This document shows, piece by piece, positions 34,940-46,977 of a stretch of DNA of 64,000 nt. The notes beneath the pieces were generated by a model. It saw nothing but the letters and a program-made list of their open reading frames with translations. It was not told where the DNA came from and did no database searches. Origin of the DNA: Thalassia testudinum (Eukaryota; Streptophyta; Magnoliopsida; Alismatales; Hydrocharitaceae). Made by a program: the position numbers and the translations under genes. Every line of letters starts with the position of its first letter. Position 1 is the stretch's first letter. The DNA lies in contig JAZHRO010000073.1 in NCBI GenBank assembly GCA_037157565.1, positions 12,406,501-12,470,500 of the forward strand, written 5' to 3'.

Positions 34940-36318
34940 CTACCTAGCATTAATGATTGGAGTCATATTTGAATCAAGGGTAGACTCCAAATTACAACTT
35001 TTTGATGGCAGGGTCAAAATGTAAGAATCATTATCATTCAGCTCATCCCTAAAATAGTTTGGTTCACTGAAATATTTGTCGGGGTGTATATGTGATTCAT
35101 TAGGAGTTGGATCAGTATCCTCAATTATTTCTAAAGGAGGATCAGTCTTAATATTTTGGAGGAAGCTTATATCATTGAATTCGTCATTCTTCTTGGGGTA
35201 TAAATCCTTAATTGATGTGTTTTGTCCCTGAGAGTCTCCCATAGACTTCTTATTATTATGTTCGTCCTCCTCTAATATCAACTCCTGTTTTGATGGAGGA
35301 TGACTCTTAAAAGAAAGGAGGAATCTGGATTTAATCATATTATTTCTACCCTCTAGAGGTAAATCCTCAAATGATAAATAATTCTCTTGTGAATCATTCC
35401 AGATTTGCAGTCCAGGTTCCTCTATTAGGGTATCCTCATCTTCAGAATTAGACTCGTCATATCCCTGAGACCAGAATTGATCATCCTCAGAATATTGAAG
35501 GGTAGGTGTTGATTCCCTAAGTGGAGGGTCAGGAGTAGGCTCACTAAGAGTAGAATGGGATTCCACCAAATAATCAAGAGGGGAAGTGATAGGAACAATA
35601 TAACCTTGACCCGGGTTGGTAGGGGTAAGGAGAATACCGTCATTGGGGTCAAGGTCCTCAAGAGATACCATCTTCCCTTGCTTTTGACTGCAATATAATT
35701 CAGGTGGATAATCACTATGATCATTATCCTCTAGTGGCCATGTCTCATTGGAAGAGTCTAAGTGATGGCTACCTAAAATTGGATCCCTATTGTCATTAGG
35801 TTCCTCAGAATTATTTTCATAATCATGGTTTATTGGGTAGGGATCAGGATTATTGGGAAGTGTGTAGCTAAGTTGTCTTATTTCTTCATTTAAGTGTTGA
35901 CTATTCCTCAACATCTCTCCCATTGATTCCATTATTTCCTTTTACTGTTTTTGCATTTCTATCATAAAAGAGGAGAGGCTACTATTATCAGGTTGGGGAG
36001 GATAGTCAATTTCAAGCTCTGGTTGCCTAGGGTATCGGTCCAACCTCGATACGGAAAATCATGAAGGGTGGGAGGGTTGGGTGTTTGCATGGAAGTAGGG
36101 ATTTCAGGGTTGGAAAATCCCGCTCCTAGGCTCTGCTCAAAAGTGGGAGTTATCAAGCCAGTACTCCCAGGGTAAGAATGAGAATGATCCCATGAATTAT
36201 CAATGTACCCATCAAAGGATGGATACGCTCGGAGCATGGGATCCTGATTAAAAGATGGGAAGTATTGACTCTGATAATCTGAATGATAGGAGTAAGAGTA
36301 ATCCATTTCTTTAAGCAA
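34940..36318 (-). pseudogene. Long acidic reading frame of element E1, function unknown
   Basis: Open frames of 330 codons (35932-34940) and 118 codons (36318-35962) read as one protein of about 450 residues, separated by a frameshift near 36045 and one stop near 35942. The N-terminal part (MDYSYSYHSDYQSQYFPSF) is Tyr/Ser/Pro-rich like a gag linker. A helical segment follows (MESMGEMLRNSQHLNEEIRQ), then a very acidic Asp/Glu/Pro/Ser-rich body. No CCHC, protease, RT or integrase motif is visible. It occupies the whole coding space of E1. It may derive from the gag linker of an Athila-like parent; that is inference. The frame is better preserved than any gypsy pol frame in the window. Confidence 0.5.
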
Positions 36319-36900
36319 AACAATTTTAACTTTCTTAGGACTCAGCAGAACACTTCCTAAAGAGTCCTATTGTCACAGCAAACGCAAATTCAACGGGATC
36401 TATTTTTAGTAGATTGCAGGTCTTAGAGTTATATGTTTAGTTGGTGGCCAAACAAGTTTTGCAAAAATTACGCTTCCTAGGCCAACCTTCGTTGGTGCCT
36501 ATAACCTACTCGCAAGGGATGGAAGTCTCGAATCGAGCCCACACACGAGGAACCGAAGTAACTTGGTGGATAGGCTTATTGATTTCTGACTAACTTCCCT
36601 TGTGGTGCAAAAGAGGAGAGGTAGAAATTTATCTAGTGACCTTATGTGTGAGGTGCACAGTGTCTCAAGTGTGCAAGCATACGATCGTGTTTTGACTTTT
36701 TGAAATTCTGCGAACAGGATCTTTTTGCACACAATTCTCAGTCACAGATTTTAAAGTCCAACCTCTTAACAGTCCCAATTTTTTTAAAGTGACCACTGAA
36801 TTAATTTGATTCAAGCACTTTAGTGGTCTTAGATTTAGGTTTAATGCATATGCATGACAAGTAATTAATGCTCAAGGGAAGGCGTACCTTACTCCAGCTT
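36319..36900 (-). other. Leader-like sequence of element E1
   Basis: Read in minus sense, the phrase acttaaaaagaggtt-like sequence near 36745-36830 loosely matches the leader of C and D (gacttaagaggtcaagt). No primer site or gene was found. The boundary with the E2 LTR is uncertain. Confidence 0.35.
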
Positions 36901-39246
36901 TCTTCGTGTAATAATGAATGCAGTGTAATAAAAATAAACTACATGCTGCTCATTCAGTCCTAGATGGTTGTCCTACAGATATGCAGCTTCTAGCAGGCAG
37001 TTCGAATTTTTTTTTTATATATAATAAACAAACAGGATTAATTTAACTAACTAATCGAAATTCAGTTCAAATAGTGCAAATAATCCTATAATTTAAATAA
37101 ATGGGAACACGCTCCCGAAAATACGCTCCCGCATACAAGAGCGATCAGAAATAAAATGGCACTGGGAACACGTTTGCAAAAATACCCAACAAGGGCCCAA
37201 AAGCAGTTTATGGTTATTACGTATTTAAACTTGACATGCTTAGTTGCAATAGATGATAATGAAAAGCAGGCAACTTTAATCACACGAAATATTTTGCAAT
37301 CAATAAGCTCATGATGATTTTCAATATAGAGATATATATATATATATAATATTTCTTTCATTCATTCATTCAGGAAGGTGTTTGCAACATGGAATGTAGA
37401 GGAAAGCATATACAAGAAAGCTTGAAAATATAAACCTAGATAACAGAAAATGATTGCATAGAGGAATCTATGGGGGGATTTTGCATGCATCATTGGGGGA
37501 GAATAAGAGCTACACTACTAAGCAATAAATGAAAGCAGTAAAACTATGAAGAGCTAAGTTACTAATCTAGCAGAAAAGAAGGGCATTTGGAGGTGGGCTC
37601 CGGTGGCCTTTGAGTGGTTGAGAGGAGGGGCAGCTAATGGTGCTTAGGCTGGCCCTTGGAGAGAGGTTGGAGAGATGATCCAGCATCCTGGCGTGGAGAT
37701 GGTGGCTTCCATGGTGCACAACTTGTGGAGGTGGAGTGGAGGTGCATGTAGCTAACCTAAATGTGAATGAGTGCCAAGAATGGGATGGGTGTAAATGGCC
37801 ACCCCTTAGGTCCTTTTATAGACCTAAGGGAGTCTCTCTAGAGAAGTGTGGAACTCTCTAGAGAGAGCTCCATTGAGTGGCTAGCCAAGTGAGAGAGAAG
37901 TGGTTCTTAGATCCACAAAAAGTGGATCTAAGAATTGAATGCCTCTTGGTTGCTAAATTTGGCAACCAAGAGTGGCGCCACCTCAAGAGAGTTCTAGAGA
38001 AATCTAGAGGAGTGTGTGTGCATGAATGGGTGTGTGTGTGTGTGTGTATGTGTGGTCGTGTCCTAGGTGGCTAAGAGGTCTAGGTTAGGTCCTAAGGGGT
38101 TTGGGTAGGTGTATGCCTTGAATTAGGGTTGCAAACCCTAATTGCTAAGGGGAAATTGCAATTAAACTTAACCTAAGTTTAATTGAATGAGTGTGAACCT
38201 AATTGAGAGTGAAATAACTCAATTAGGTTGGGCTTAGGTCAATTGGACTCTCACTAAGTTCAATTGGACTTGTGTGCGTTGAGATCTGAGCTCAATTGGA
38301 CTCAATGAGTCCAATTGACTTAGGTAATGGTAATTGACTATGATCTAAGTCAATTGGTTTTGTTGAGGACGTAATTAGGTTGTTAGGGAGGTCTAAAGGT
38401 GGTGTACTAGGGTTAGGGTACCTTAATTTAGGTTCCAATGGGGTTGGAATTGGGTCTAGGGAGCTAGAGATCCAAGATCAAGGCTTGAATCTCAAAACAG
38501 GAACTGGAGAACAGTTCCAGACGTCCAAAAATAGAATCAGACAACTTATACTAAAAAATCAAAAGTCTAGACTTATTGTCTGAACATCCAATCAGAGTCA
38601 GGAAAAATTCAAGGTTCTGTCTTAGGTATTCTGCAGAAATTGGACGTCTGACAAAGTATCTGGACGTCCAATAACACTGCAGAAGTGGGTTTGAGGTGTG
38701 CGTGAGTTGGCTAAGGATTTTGGTCATCCTATAACTTATCTGGAAACCCTAGTTCCAACCCTTATCTGGACGTCCAGATAAGGGTTGGAACTAGGGTTTT
38801 AAGGTTTCCTAGGGTGCGGTGACCTAATCTAAGGGTGGCTAAGGCTTTGTGAGGTCTCTAGGCTATCCTAGGGCTAGGATGGACCTAAGCTCTTCACATT
38901 TTACTTCTTTATTCCTACTTAATAGAGTAGCATACCTTAACTCCCTTACATCATTATTTCCTATATCTAATCTAAGTCTTCTGCTCCAGTTCTATTGCAA
39001 CACCCATTATTCCTGATCCAGCTTCAAATCCAGCTCCAGATCTAGCTCCAGATTTAGCTTCTGATCAGCTTATTGCCTTCAATTGACATAATGCACTTAA
39101 TTAGTATATTATAACATTATTTTATGCATAGCTAAAGTAAAGCCGTAAAGATGCAGATAATGCTTATTCATGCATGAATTACCCTAACTTATGCTAAGTT
39201 CTAGACTAATTTAGGTCAATTAAGACCTATGATTACTGTGTAATCA
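36900..39246 (-). repeat. 3' LTR of element E2 (left edge uncertain)
   Basis: In minus sense it begins TGATTACACAG at 39246. The TATA box reads ccttttatag at 37812-37821 on the plus strand. U3 contains CAATTG-type palindromes (38190-38360), GACGTC-type motifs (38517-38780), a GT microsatellite (38029-38055) and a 56-bp perfect palindrome (38744-38799). The segment from about 37735 to 39246 matches 48412-49886; the R-U5 part left of 37735 has no second copy here, so its end near 36900 is estimated. Confidence 0.7.
38744..38799. repeat. 56-bp perfect inverted repeat without spacer
   Basis: Bases 38744-38771 are the exact reverse complement of 38772-38799, centred on GAC|GTC. The other E2 LTR (around 49403) has only the right arm. 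The left arm arises from a 26-base insertion after ttatctgg that is an inverted copy of the adjacent downstream sequence. Confidence 0.95.
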
Positions 39247-41253
39247 TACCCCCATGCCTAAATCTTACTAGTCACTAGAAAATGCAAGACTAAGTTATTT
39301 ACAGCAAGGGTCCCTGAGGGATTGATTATTTTATCAAGTGTATGCCTAGAGATTTTTCTCTTTTTTGTTTTCATCCTATGCTCTAGAAATCCAAATAATC
39401 GTGAACGTGCAGCTATGTAGCTTTTGCAACGGATTCGAGTGAAAAACTGATTCACCTCTAAAGCCTGTACTTGACCCCTAGTAAAAATTCTAGCAGGATA
39501 AGTGACTTCTTCCCTCGGGGTATTTAAGATATTCTATGAATTCCACCCCGGCTTTAGGCTTAGGTAGAGGATCTCTGAGGGGTATGGGTGTTTATTTGGT
39601 GGCTCACTCTTACTTGGTGCTACATAGGGATTAGTATTTCAAGATCTCGATTCTCGTACTATCAAGTAACTCAACTCAGAGAAAGATAAGAAAAACTATG
39701 CTCTCTTCTAGTTCCTTTGTATTCATTCTCTCTTTCTCTTTTTCTTTTTCTTTTCTTTTCTTTCTTTTTCTTAGAGCTCACAATCTCACCAGATTCACAC
39801 ATATGACCTGTAGTTGGTGGTCTCACTTGGCATTAACACTTTAATTGAGTTCTCATAACCCTAACACTAAGTCGGAATTCCTCAGCTAGTATTCGGGCGG
39901 TCAGAAACACAAGAAAGGTGGCTTAAGGTCATATTTGGTGGATCTCAAATTTATTTGGTGGTATTGCCTCAACGCAACTGAATTAAATATTCACTCTTTT
40001 TTCTTTGGTTTCTCTTCTTTTTCTAATTTTTTTTCAATTTTTCTTTCTTTTCATCATTTTTCTTATATGACTTTTTTTTCTCTTTCTTTTTTTTTCTTTT
40101 TCAACATAACACAACTAGCACACATCCATGAACTTTATTGAGGAGGTATTATTAGGGATTGGTGGTACTCAAGAGACATTGGGTGGCTTATTTGGTGGAA
40201 GTGCCTACTCACAGCACCAGGAGAGATGGATAGCACGGTGTATTTCTAACCTTGACATCAATACCCTCCTTCAGCCGAGGATTTCGTAAAGAATGGTAGT
40301 AACCATCCACCTTAGCCCTAGTTTTGTGACAACTCGCTCTCTGCGTATTTACCTTATTTGGTGGTTCTCAAATTTCACACAAAATGTATATGTAGGAACT
40401 GAGAGCGAAAACTATGTCTAATCTCAGAGTATCATCACCAAATTATCTAGGATTCCGGATTCCTTACACTAATCTTAGAGCACCGGTGCACTCTACTCTC
40501 ATCTCACACTATTTGGTGGACTTTTGGAAGAGAATTTGCCTGACTCCCAAAACACTGTGCAGGGGTTTAGGAACAGAAGCACTGCTTCTTCTCAATAGAC
40601 TAAAGACATTTATCAGCCTTTACCATGAATCCATTGCAAATTCTATGTGTGTGAAAAGTTGTATTGGATTCCAGATTATAGGAATCAACTAGAGGATAAA
40701 ATCCCTAATGCATTCTCTTAATAAAATAATCTTATTCATGAATGCAATATGTATATATGCTATAAACAAGTAACCTCTTATATTCGTACTTCATGAAATT
40801 CCCATATCGGGTTACATTCAGCTTGACCCTAAATTTAGAATAAGAGGTGAGCAGGTGAGTCGGAAATGGAGGTGGAGTCAGTTGTTCTTTTATCTAGGGT
40901 CCTAAAGTACATTTTACATGCAGCTCCGAGGTTTTCCTAAATGTTGGCATAAAAATTTTTAGTTTTTTTGTATCTACCCCCCTATGCCTAAGTTCTTTCA
41001 TGTCCTCATGCATGAATATAAAAGAAAATAAATACAGCAGGGAGAGAATGGGTAGAAATCACCTGTAATTGCTCCTAAAATTATACATTTAGCACCGACC
41101 AACTTGTCAGTATGTAATATGCAGAAAGAAAATATGCTTAAAGGAAAAATATGCTATGTATAAAAAACGGTTTTGTGTAGATGATAGTGGAATGTGGGAT
41201 AGATGCTATCTATACGTGCTGAGTTTAACACCTCCAGCTGGGCGAGAATTCAA
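39247..41253 (-). other. 3' noncoding region of element E2
   Basis: The terminal polypurine tract (tacccccatgcctaaat) is at 39247-39263. Seven copies of (T)A(T/G)TTGGTGG lie at about 39593, 39811, 39932, 39952, 40189, 40355 and 40510. T-rich runs lie at 39725-39770 and 40000-40100. A second polypurine-like tract (ctacccccctatgccta) is at 40974-40990. No coding frame is supported. Confidence 0.65.
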
Positions 41254-42300
41254 TCACACGTCCTCAATAAGATGAACAATCTCGTCAGGTGGAGGAGGTT
41301 CCTGGGCCAAAAATAGCTTGAGGCACTGGCCATTTACCATAGATATATACCCAGATTTTGGGTCCCTGATCTGGACTTCCCCATTAGGATATGGGTGAAT
41401 CACAACATACGGGCCAGTCCACTTGGACTTGAGCTTCCCTGCGAAAAGTTTTAAATGTGAATCGAACAACCAGACTTGCTGGTTGGGCATGAATGCTTTT
41501 CTCCGGATGTGGCAGTGATGAAAGGCCTTGGTCTTGTCCTTGTATATCAATGCGTTCTCATAGGCCTCCCACCGGATCTCTTCTAATTCGCTGAGATGGA
41601 GTTTCCATTCTTGACCTCCTGCATTGAGGTCAAGGTTACATTTTTGCACTGCCCTATAGGCGCGGTGTTCCAACTCTACAAGAAAGTGAGAGGCCTTGCC
41701 ATATACCATACGATATGGTGACATTCCAAGTGGGGCCTTGTATGTGATCCGATATGCCCAGAATGCATTGACTAATTTATCAGACCAGTTCTTCCTGTCT
41801 GGTCTAACCGATTTCTGGAGAATCAGCTTGATCTGACGGTTAGACACTTCATCCTGCCCGTTGGTCTGCAGGTGATATGGGGTGGCTATACGGTGATGTA
41901 CCCCGTATTTCTTTAATAATGACCTGAAGTGGGCGTGGATGAAGTGGCTTCCCCCGTTGCTAATCAGAGCACAGGGTATTTCAAATCTCGCGAAGATGTA
42001 CTGTTGCACAAAAGAAATGACAGTCTTATGATCATCCTGTCTCGCCGGGATGGCCTCGACCTACTTCAAGACATAATCAATGGCTATTAATATGTACTCG
42101 AAGCCATGCAAGTTTGGAAAAGGGCCTAAAAAATCGATGCCCCATATGTCGAACACTTCTACAACCATGATGGGTTGGAGTGGCATCATGTCTCTCCTGG
42201 CCATAGAACCGACCATGTACCAGGGGAACTCAACAGAGTGAACTGCCAAAAGAGATTCATCCGAAAATTGCTCATGGATAGGCAGGGAATAAGGAATGTG
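41254..42300 (-). pseudogene. Integrase of element E2 (broken, zinc finger missing)
   Basis: The core and C-terminal domain are open at 42009-41254: FEIPCALISNGGSHF, HPYHLQTNGQ-type stretch with the Glu in EVSNRQIK, YRMVYGKASHF, then VWLFDSHLKLFAGKLKSKW and GPYVVIHPYPNGEV. The core start [13 protein letters not shown] lies at the end of the preceding frame (42507-42061). The second catalytic Asp, normally in ISDGGSHF, is Asn. The N-terminal HHCC finger is absent: the sequence jumps from the RNase H tail region (FPWY) to MMPLQP. A frameshift lies near 42060-42010. It is inactive. Confidence 0.85.
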
Positions 42301-44640
42301 TCCTCGGTCCAGTCTGGATAGGTGATCCACCACAACATTATGTTTTTCGACTTTGTCATGGATTTCGATATCAAATTCCTGCAATAGAAGGATCCATCTA
42401 ATGAGCCATGGTTTAGCATCCTTCTTTGCCAACAAATGCTGGAGGGTGGAGTGGTTAGTGAAGATGATGACTTTGGACCCTAATAGGTATGATCTGAATT
42501 TCTCCAACCCGAATACTACTACTAGCAGTTCCTTTTCGATGACAGTATAATTACGTTGAGCTCATTCAACATCTTACTAGATAGTATATGATGAAGGGTT
42601 GTTTCTCTCGATGCTGGCCTAAAATAGCACCGATGGCAAAATCAGAAGCGTCGCACATCATCTTGAAATCGTGCGACCAATCGGGTGGTTGGAGAATCAG
42701 GGAGTCCGAGATAGCACTTCGTAAAGACTCGAAGGCGCTGAGATGCAAGGTTTCAAATTCAAATTGGACATCGGCAACAAGGAGATTCGTCAAAGGTCAT
42801 GCAATTTTCGAGAAATCGCATATAAATCTCCCATAAAAGCCGATGTGACCCAAGATTGATCTGATCTGCTTGACCAAGCTAGGTGGCGGTAAGTAGGAAG
42901 TAATCTCATATTTGGCTCGATTGACCTCGAGTCCATTTTTAGAGATCCTGTGTCCTAGTACTCTGCCATCCCTCACCATGAAATGTCTTTTCTCCCAGGA
43001 TAGTACTAGGTTTACCTCAATACAACATTTTAGGATCTTGGCGAGGTTATCAAGACAAGATGTGAAATCATCTCCAAAAATGGAGAAGTCATCCATGAAT
43101 ACCTCCTCATAGTCCCCAATCATGTCAGAGAAGATGGCCATCATACAACGCTGAAATATCGCTGGTGCGTTGCAGAGGTCGAAGGGCATCCGCTTGAAAG
43201 CAAATGTTCCAAAGGGGCATGTGAATGTGGTCTTGTCTTGATCTTCAAGGCTAATCGCTACTTGATTATACCCAGAGTATCCGTCCAAAAAGCAAAAGAA
43301 ACTGTGTCCGGCTAACCATTCCAAGATCTGATCAATGAAGGCAAAGGAAAGTGATCCTTCTGGGTAGCCATGTTCAATTTCCTATAGTCGATGCATACCC
43401 GCCAAGATGTCGCAGTGCGGGTCGGGATGGATTCGCCCTTATCATTTTTCGCAATGGTGAGTCCTGCTTTCTTGGGCACTATCTGAATCGGACTCACCCA
43501 TTGGTTGCTTGAGATTGGGTATATAATACCTACATCCAGCCATTTGATGATCTCCTTCTTAACAACCTCTACCATATTCGGGTTTAGCCGTCTTTGAGTT
43601 TGTCTCGAAGGTTTCACCCCCTCATCCATGTAAATGTGATGAGTGCAATATGAGGGGTGAATATCGTGGAGATCAGCAATACTAGACCTTAGAGCAGCCC
43701 TATGGTCTTGTAGCGTAGAAATCAATTGATGCTCCTGTTCTTGGGTTAATTGGGTATTAATAATGACTGGATATGTCTCACTTTCGCCCAAAAACACATA
43801 CTTGAGTGAGTCAGGTAAGGGCTTCAATTCAATCACCGGTGGGTCAGAGTCAGAAATGGGAGTGGGAGGAGCAAACTCGAGGGTGGGAATCTACTGATTC
43901 GTATGCACGTGAATTCCCACTGATTCACTTCCTGTGAAATAATCAGTTGTGATCGCGTTATGGGAAACCCATTAGCTGTGGTCATGTCTTCCTGCAACAA
44001 CAGGGGCGATTCAGTAGTGTGCGGATCGTGATAGCTAGATTCAGGGGTGCTGTGGTCAGAAGCACACCCTAAACAGTCAAATCCTTGGGGAGATATCTGT
44101 AGTGTAGTGGTCTCAGTCCCATGTGGATCATGGTCCAAGAACCCTAATAGTGCAAACGAAAGCGACATTGGGTCGTCACAAAGGAGCCCAATGTTACCAT
44201 AGTATGCCGAATCTTCGTCTTCACCATCCTCCTCTATGCGATCACAGTCAAAATTCCTTGATGCCCTGAATATATCAAGTCGAAGTTGCTCATTACCTAG
44301 GGCTATCTCCATACACTCGGATGCACAATCAATGTTCGCTCGGGTAGTCGCTAGAAATGGGTGACCCAAAATGATTGTTGCATCTTGGAGATTAGGAGGA
44401 ACTTCCATATCGTGAATGAAAAAATCTGTGGGAAAGCAAAACTTGCAGACTTTTACAATCACGTTCTCAACCACCCCCCACGGTGTTTTTACTAATCTAT
44501 CAACTAGCTGAATTGTGACTGAGGTGGGCTTCAACTCCCCAAATCGAAATCGATCAAATACGGCAGTGGGAGTTAGGTTGATGGATGAACCCAGATCTAG
44601 AAGGGCCCAATCAAATGGAGAATCCTACAAGAAGCAGGAT
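42301..44640 (-). pseudogene. Protease, reverse transcriptase and RNase H of element E2 (broken)
   Basis: Protease: LLDLGSSINLTP with its catalytic Asp near 44615, then IQLVDRLVKTPWGVVENVIV and IILGHPFLATTRANID (44534-43833), followed by an acidic linker. RT: KKEIIKWLDVGIIYPIS, WRVCIDYRKLN (43836-43312), then FCFLDGYSGYNQ, FKRMPFDLCNAPAIFQRCMM and the catalytic FMDDFSIFGDD box near 43080-43103 (43324-42797). RNase H: MMCDASDFAIGAILGQ (42793-42566) and [15 protein letters not shown], then VVDHLSRL (from 42507). Frameshifts fall near 43834, 43320 and 42550. This enzyme would copy element RNA into DNA inside the particle. FMDD rather than YMDD is usual for this lineage. Confidence 0.85.
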
Positions 44641-45423
44641 ATGAGTGGGGTACCAGGGTCTTTCTTTTTCGGCGGCGAGTCGGCTAGAATGACGGCGCTA
44701 GCCTCTTTCAACAGTACCACCTATCATCCAATCTAGGCTATCGCTTCGGGGTACAATAGTCCTTGAAGAACCTAGTGACAGTGGGAATGTGATTGATTGC
44801 CTTGAGGAGGGGGACCTAAATATGTACTTCCTTAAACATTGATTTTAGATCCTCAAAATTATGCATGTCCTTTTTTCGTACTACATTTCATGTTAGAGCC
44901 TCAGGAAAAGGGACGGGAATCTCAGGGTTGAGTGGCCTCTTACCCTTATCTACCACAGGTGGCTCTTGAGATGAAGAAGGAGTCGAACCCACCTATGGCG
45001 AAGGGTGGGAAAAATCAGGATCCGCCTGCCTATGTGGTGGTTTGAATGTCTTCCTTCCGCTCCTTAAAGAGATAGCATTTGCATCATCTTGCTGTCCATG
45101 AGGTGGTAGGGGAGTGGAAGGGGCAGAGTATGCAGGGTTCTGCATCAAAGGTGGCTGGCCTTGAGCATAACCAGGTGGTGTAGGAGGTGCCTGTAATATG
45201 GCGTGTGCCTGTCCCTGTGGTGCCTGAAACCTAGGTGGGGTGCCTTGGTTCTACACATATCGATGGTTCGGGACGGGTTGGGAGGGCAAGGCTCCCTGAG
45301 TCCTATGCTCTTGCAATGGCTGGTTTTGCATGTTCTATATAGTCTGTATTTGATTAGCCATCTCATTCATAATCTGCAAGCTATCTTGTGTAGACTTCCT
45401 CATTGATTCTTGCAGCTCCTCTT

Positions 45424-46860
45424 TCAGTTCCTCCAAAGGGTTAGCCCACTTTGGAGGGTGACTGGCAGCTTGGTGCAGCGGCTGGTATAAAGAACGGGGT
45501 TGCTGTTGATGCGGGAATGGCAGCTGCCTAGGGTATGGGTTTTGCGCATTCCCGTATTGCCTAGTCTGGTAGTGTGGATCTTGATGTGGTCTCTCTGAAT
45601 TACGATACCAAGAGAAGTTCGGATGCTGCCCCCAACCAGGGTTATACGTCTCTGAATACGAGTTATACGCCCATATCCTTGGATAGCATTAAGGTCCTCA
45701 TAGGCCGAAGATGTCTGAGACATATATCCATCAAGGGGATATGTGTTATAATCCACGGGTGGTGCGTAACCCTAGTCGTGAGGTGCCAGATCTAGATTGT
45801 TTATGGGATCCTGATATGCAGGATCTCGTAAATAAGGAGAAGATGCATCCCGAGTGAGTAGATTAACACGAGCAGGAGGAGCTCGGGTTGCATAGGAGGG
45901 TCTTGAAGTGATAGAATTCAGGTCAGATTGACCCTGACTAATTTGGTCAATCTTTTTCTCAATCAGGTTTATTCTATCCAGCTGCTTGACGATGATATCC
46001 ATGTCGGCTCGAATAGACTCGGTGTGAGCCTCGTGGACACCAACTCGCTGCTGACCCGGCCGTTGGAACTAGTTCATGGACGCAGCATTCATCGAGTTCT
46101 CTGCTAAAGATTCGAACAACTCATATGCGCTGTTCTCGTCTTTCGCGAGGAAATTCCTGCCACTAGATGCATTGGCTAGATACCGATGTGTGTCATCCAG
46201 CCCATGGTAAAAGATCTGAGCTAAGTACAATCTGGGTATACCATGGTGTGGGCATTTCCGGAGAAGGTCGTGAAATCGGTCCCAGGCTTCATGCAACTTC
46301 TCCCCAGCTCCTTGGGAGAAAGTCGTGATTGCGCGTCGCATTGTGTTTGTTTGACCAATTGGGAAGAACTTTTGTAGGAATTCATGTCGTAATTCTGGCC
46401 ATGTTCCAATTGGCTTCCCAATGGTCTTGAACCAGTATGAAGCTTTGTCCCTCAGAGAAAGTGGGAAAAGCTTCATTAGAATAATCCCAAGATCAATGTT
46501 CCTGGGTCGAATCATTTCTGTGAGTTGACTCAAGTCCTCTAGGTGCTGGAATGGATCTTCGCTTGAGTTTCCACAGAAGTGAGAGTTGATCAACCCAATC
46601 ACATTATGCTTGAGCTCAAATGCGTCTTTGCCTGAGGGAATTCTGACTAAAGGTGCGACGATTGGTGTGGCTGCGTCGTAGAAATCCTGCAGTTGTTCTC
46701 CTCGCGGTAGGTGCTACTTCCAGTCAAGTGCCGTCAAAATGTGATCCATGCTCTGCTGATGCCGCTCCTCAGATTCGACCACCCAGGCTTCTAGACGAGC
46801 CATCGGGTCCAAATTATCAATATCCTGACCCGGTCTAGGTCCAGGTCCAGGATTAGCCAT
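45424..46860 (-). pseudogene. Gag of element E2
   Basis: I place the start at MANPGPGPRPGQDIDNLDPM (46860). A single in-frame stop at about 46714 separates it from the capsid core (46602-46069): EDPFQHLEDLSQLTEM, MKLFPLSLRDKASYWF, FFPIGQTNTMRRAITTF and EAWDRFHDLLRKCPHHGI. Beyond a stop at 46069 follows a coiled-coil-like linker (LDRINLIEKKIDQISQGQ, 46002-45772) and a Gln/Pro/Tyr-rich stretch. There is no zinc knuckle. Where A, C and D have a stop (EDPF-stop-H), E2 keeps Gln (EDPFQH), showing the sense state of that codon. Confidence 0.8.
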
Positions 46861-46977
46861 TGTGGCTACGGGAATAGAAGTGAGGGGAGCAGATGGTCCT
46901 GGCGAGGTGACTCGCCACCTTGGGAGCAGCTCCCAAGGTCCAACCAATTGAGGTCTAATTGACCTCCTCCCTTGCAT

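Larger units (their letters stand above)
31030..36900 (-). mobile_element. Element E1: non-autonomous gypsy-type element, 5' LTR missing
   Basis: This is a minus-strand element. The 3' LTR (31030-32771) is followed inward by a polypurine tract, a 1.6-kb noncoding region, an acidic reading frame (34940-36318) and leader-like sequence to about 36900. No capsid domain, protease, RT or integrase is seen. Its 5' LTR should lie to the right, but the sequence passes into element E2 instead. Only one flank (GGTGC, 31025-31029) of a target duplication is visible. The right boundary is approximate. Confidence 0.65.

Noticed and set aside
38029..38055. GT microsatellite as a possible functional Z-DNA element (also 48703-48725)
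   Set aside because: Short dinucleotide repeat present in both E2 LTRs with different lengths; ordinary slippage is sufficient.
38744..38799. Miniature inverted-repeat transposon
   Set aside because: There is no target duplication and no internal sequence. The left arm is derived from the adjacent LTR sequence itself.
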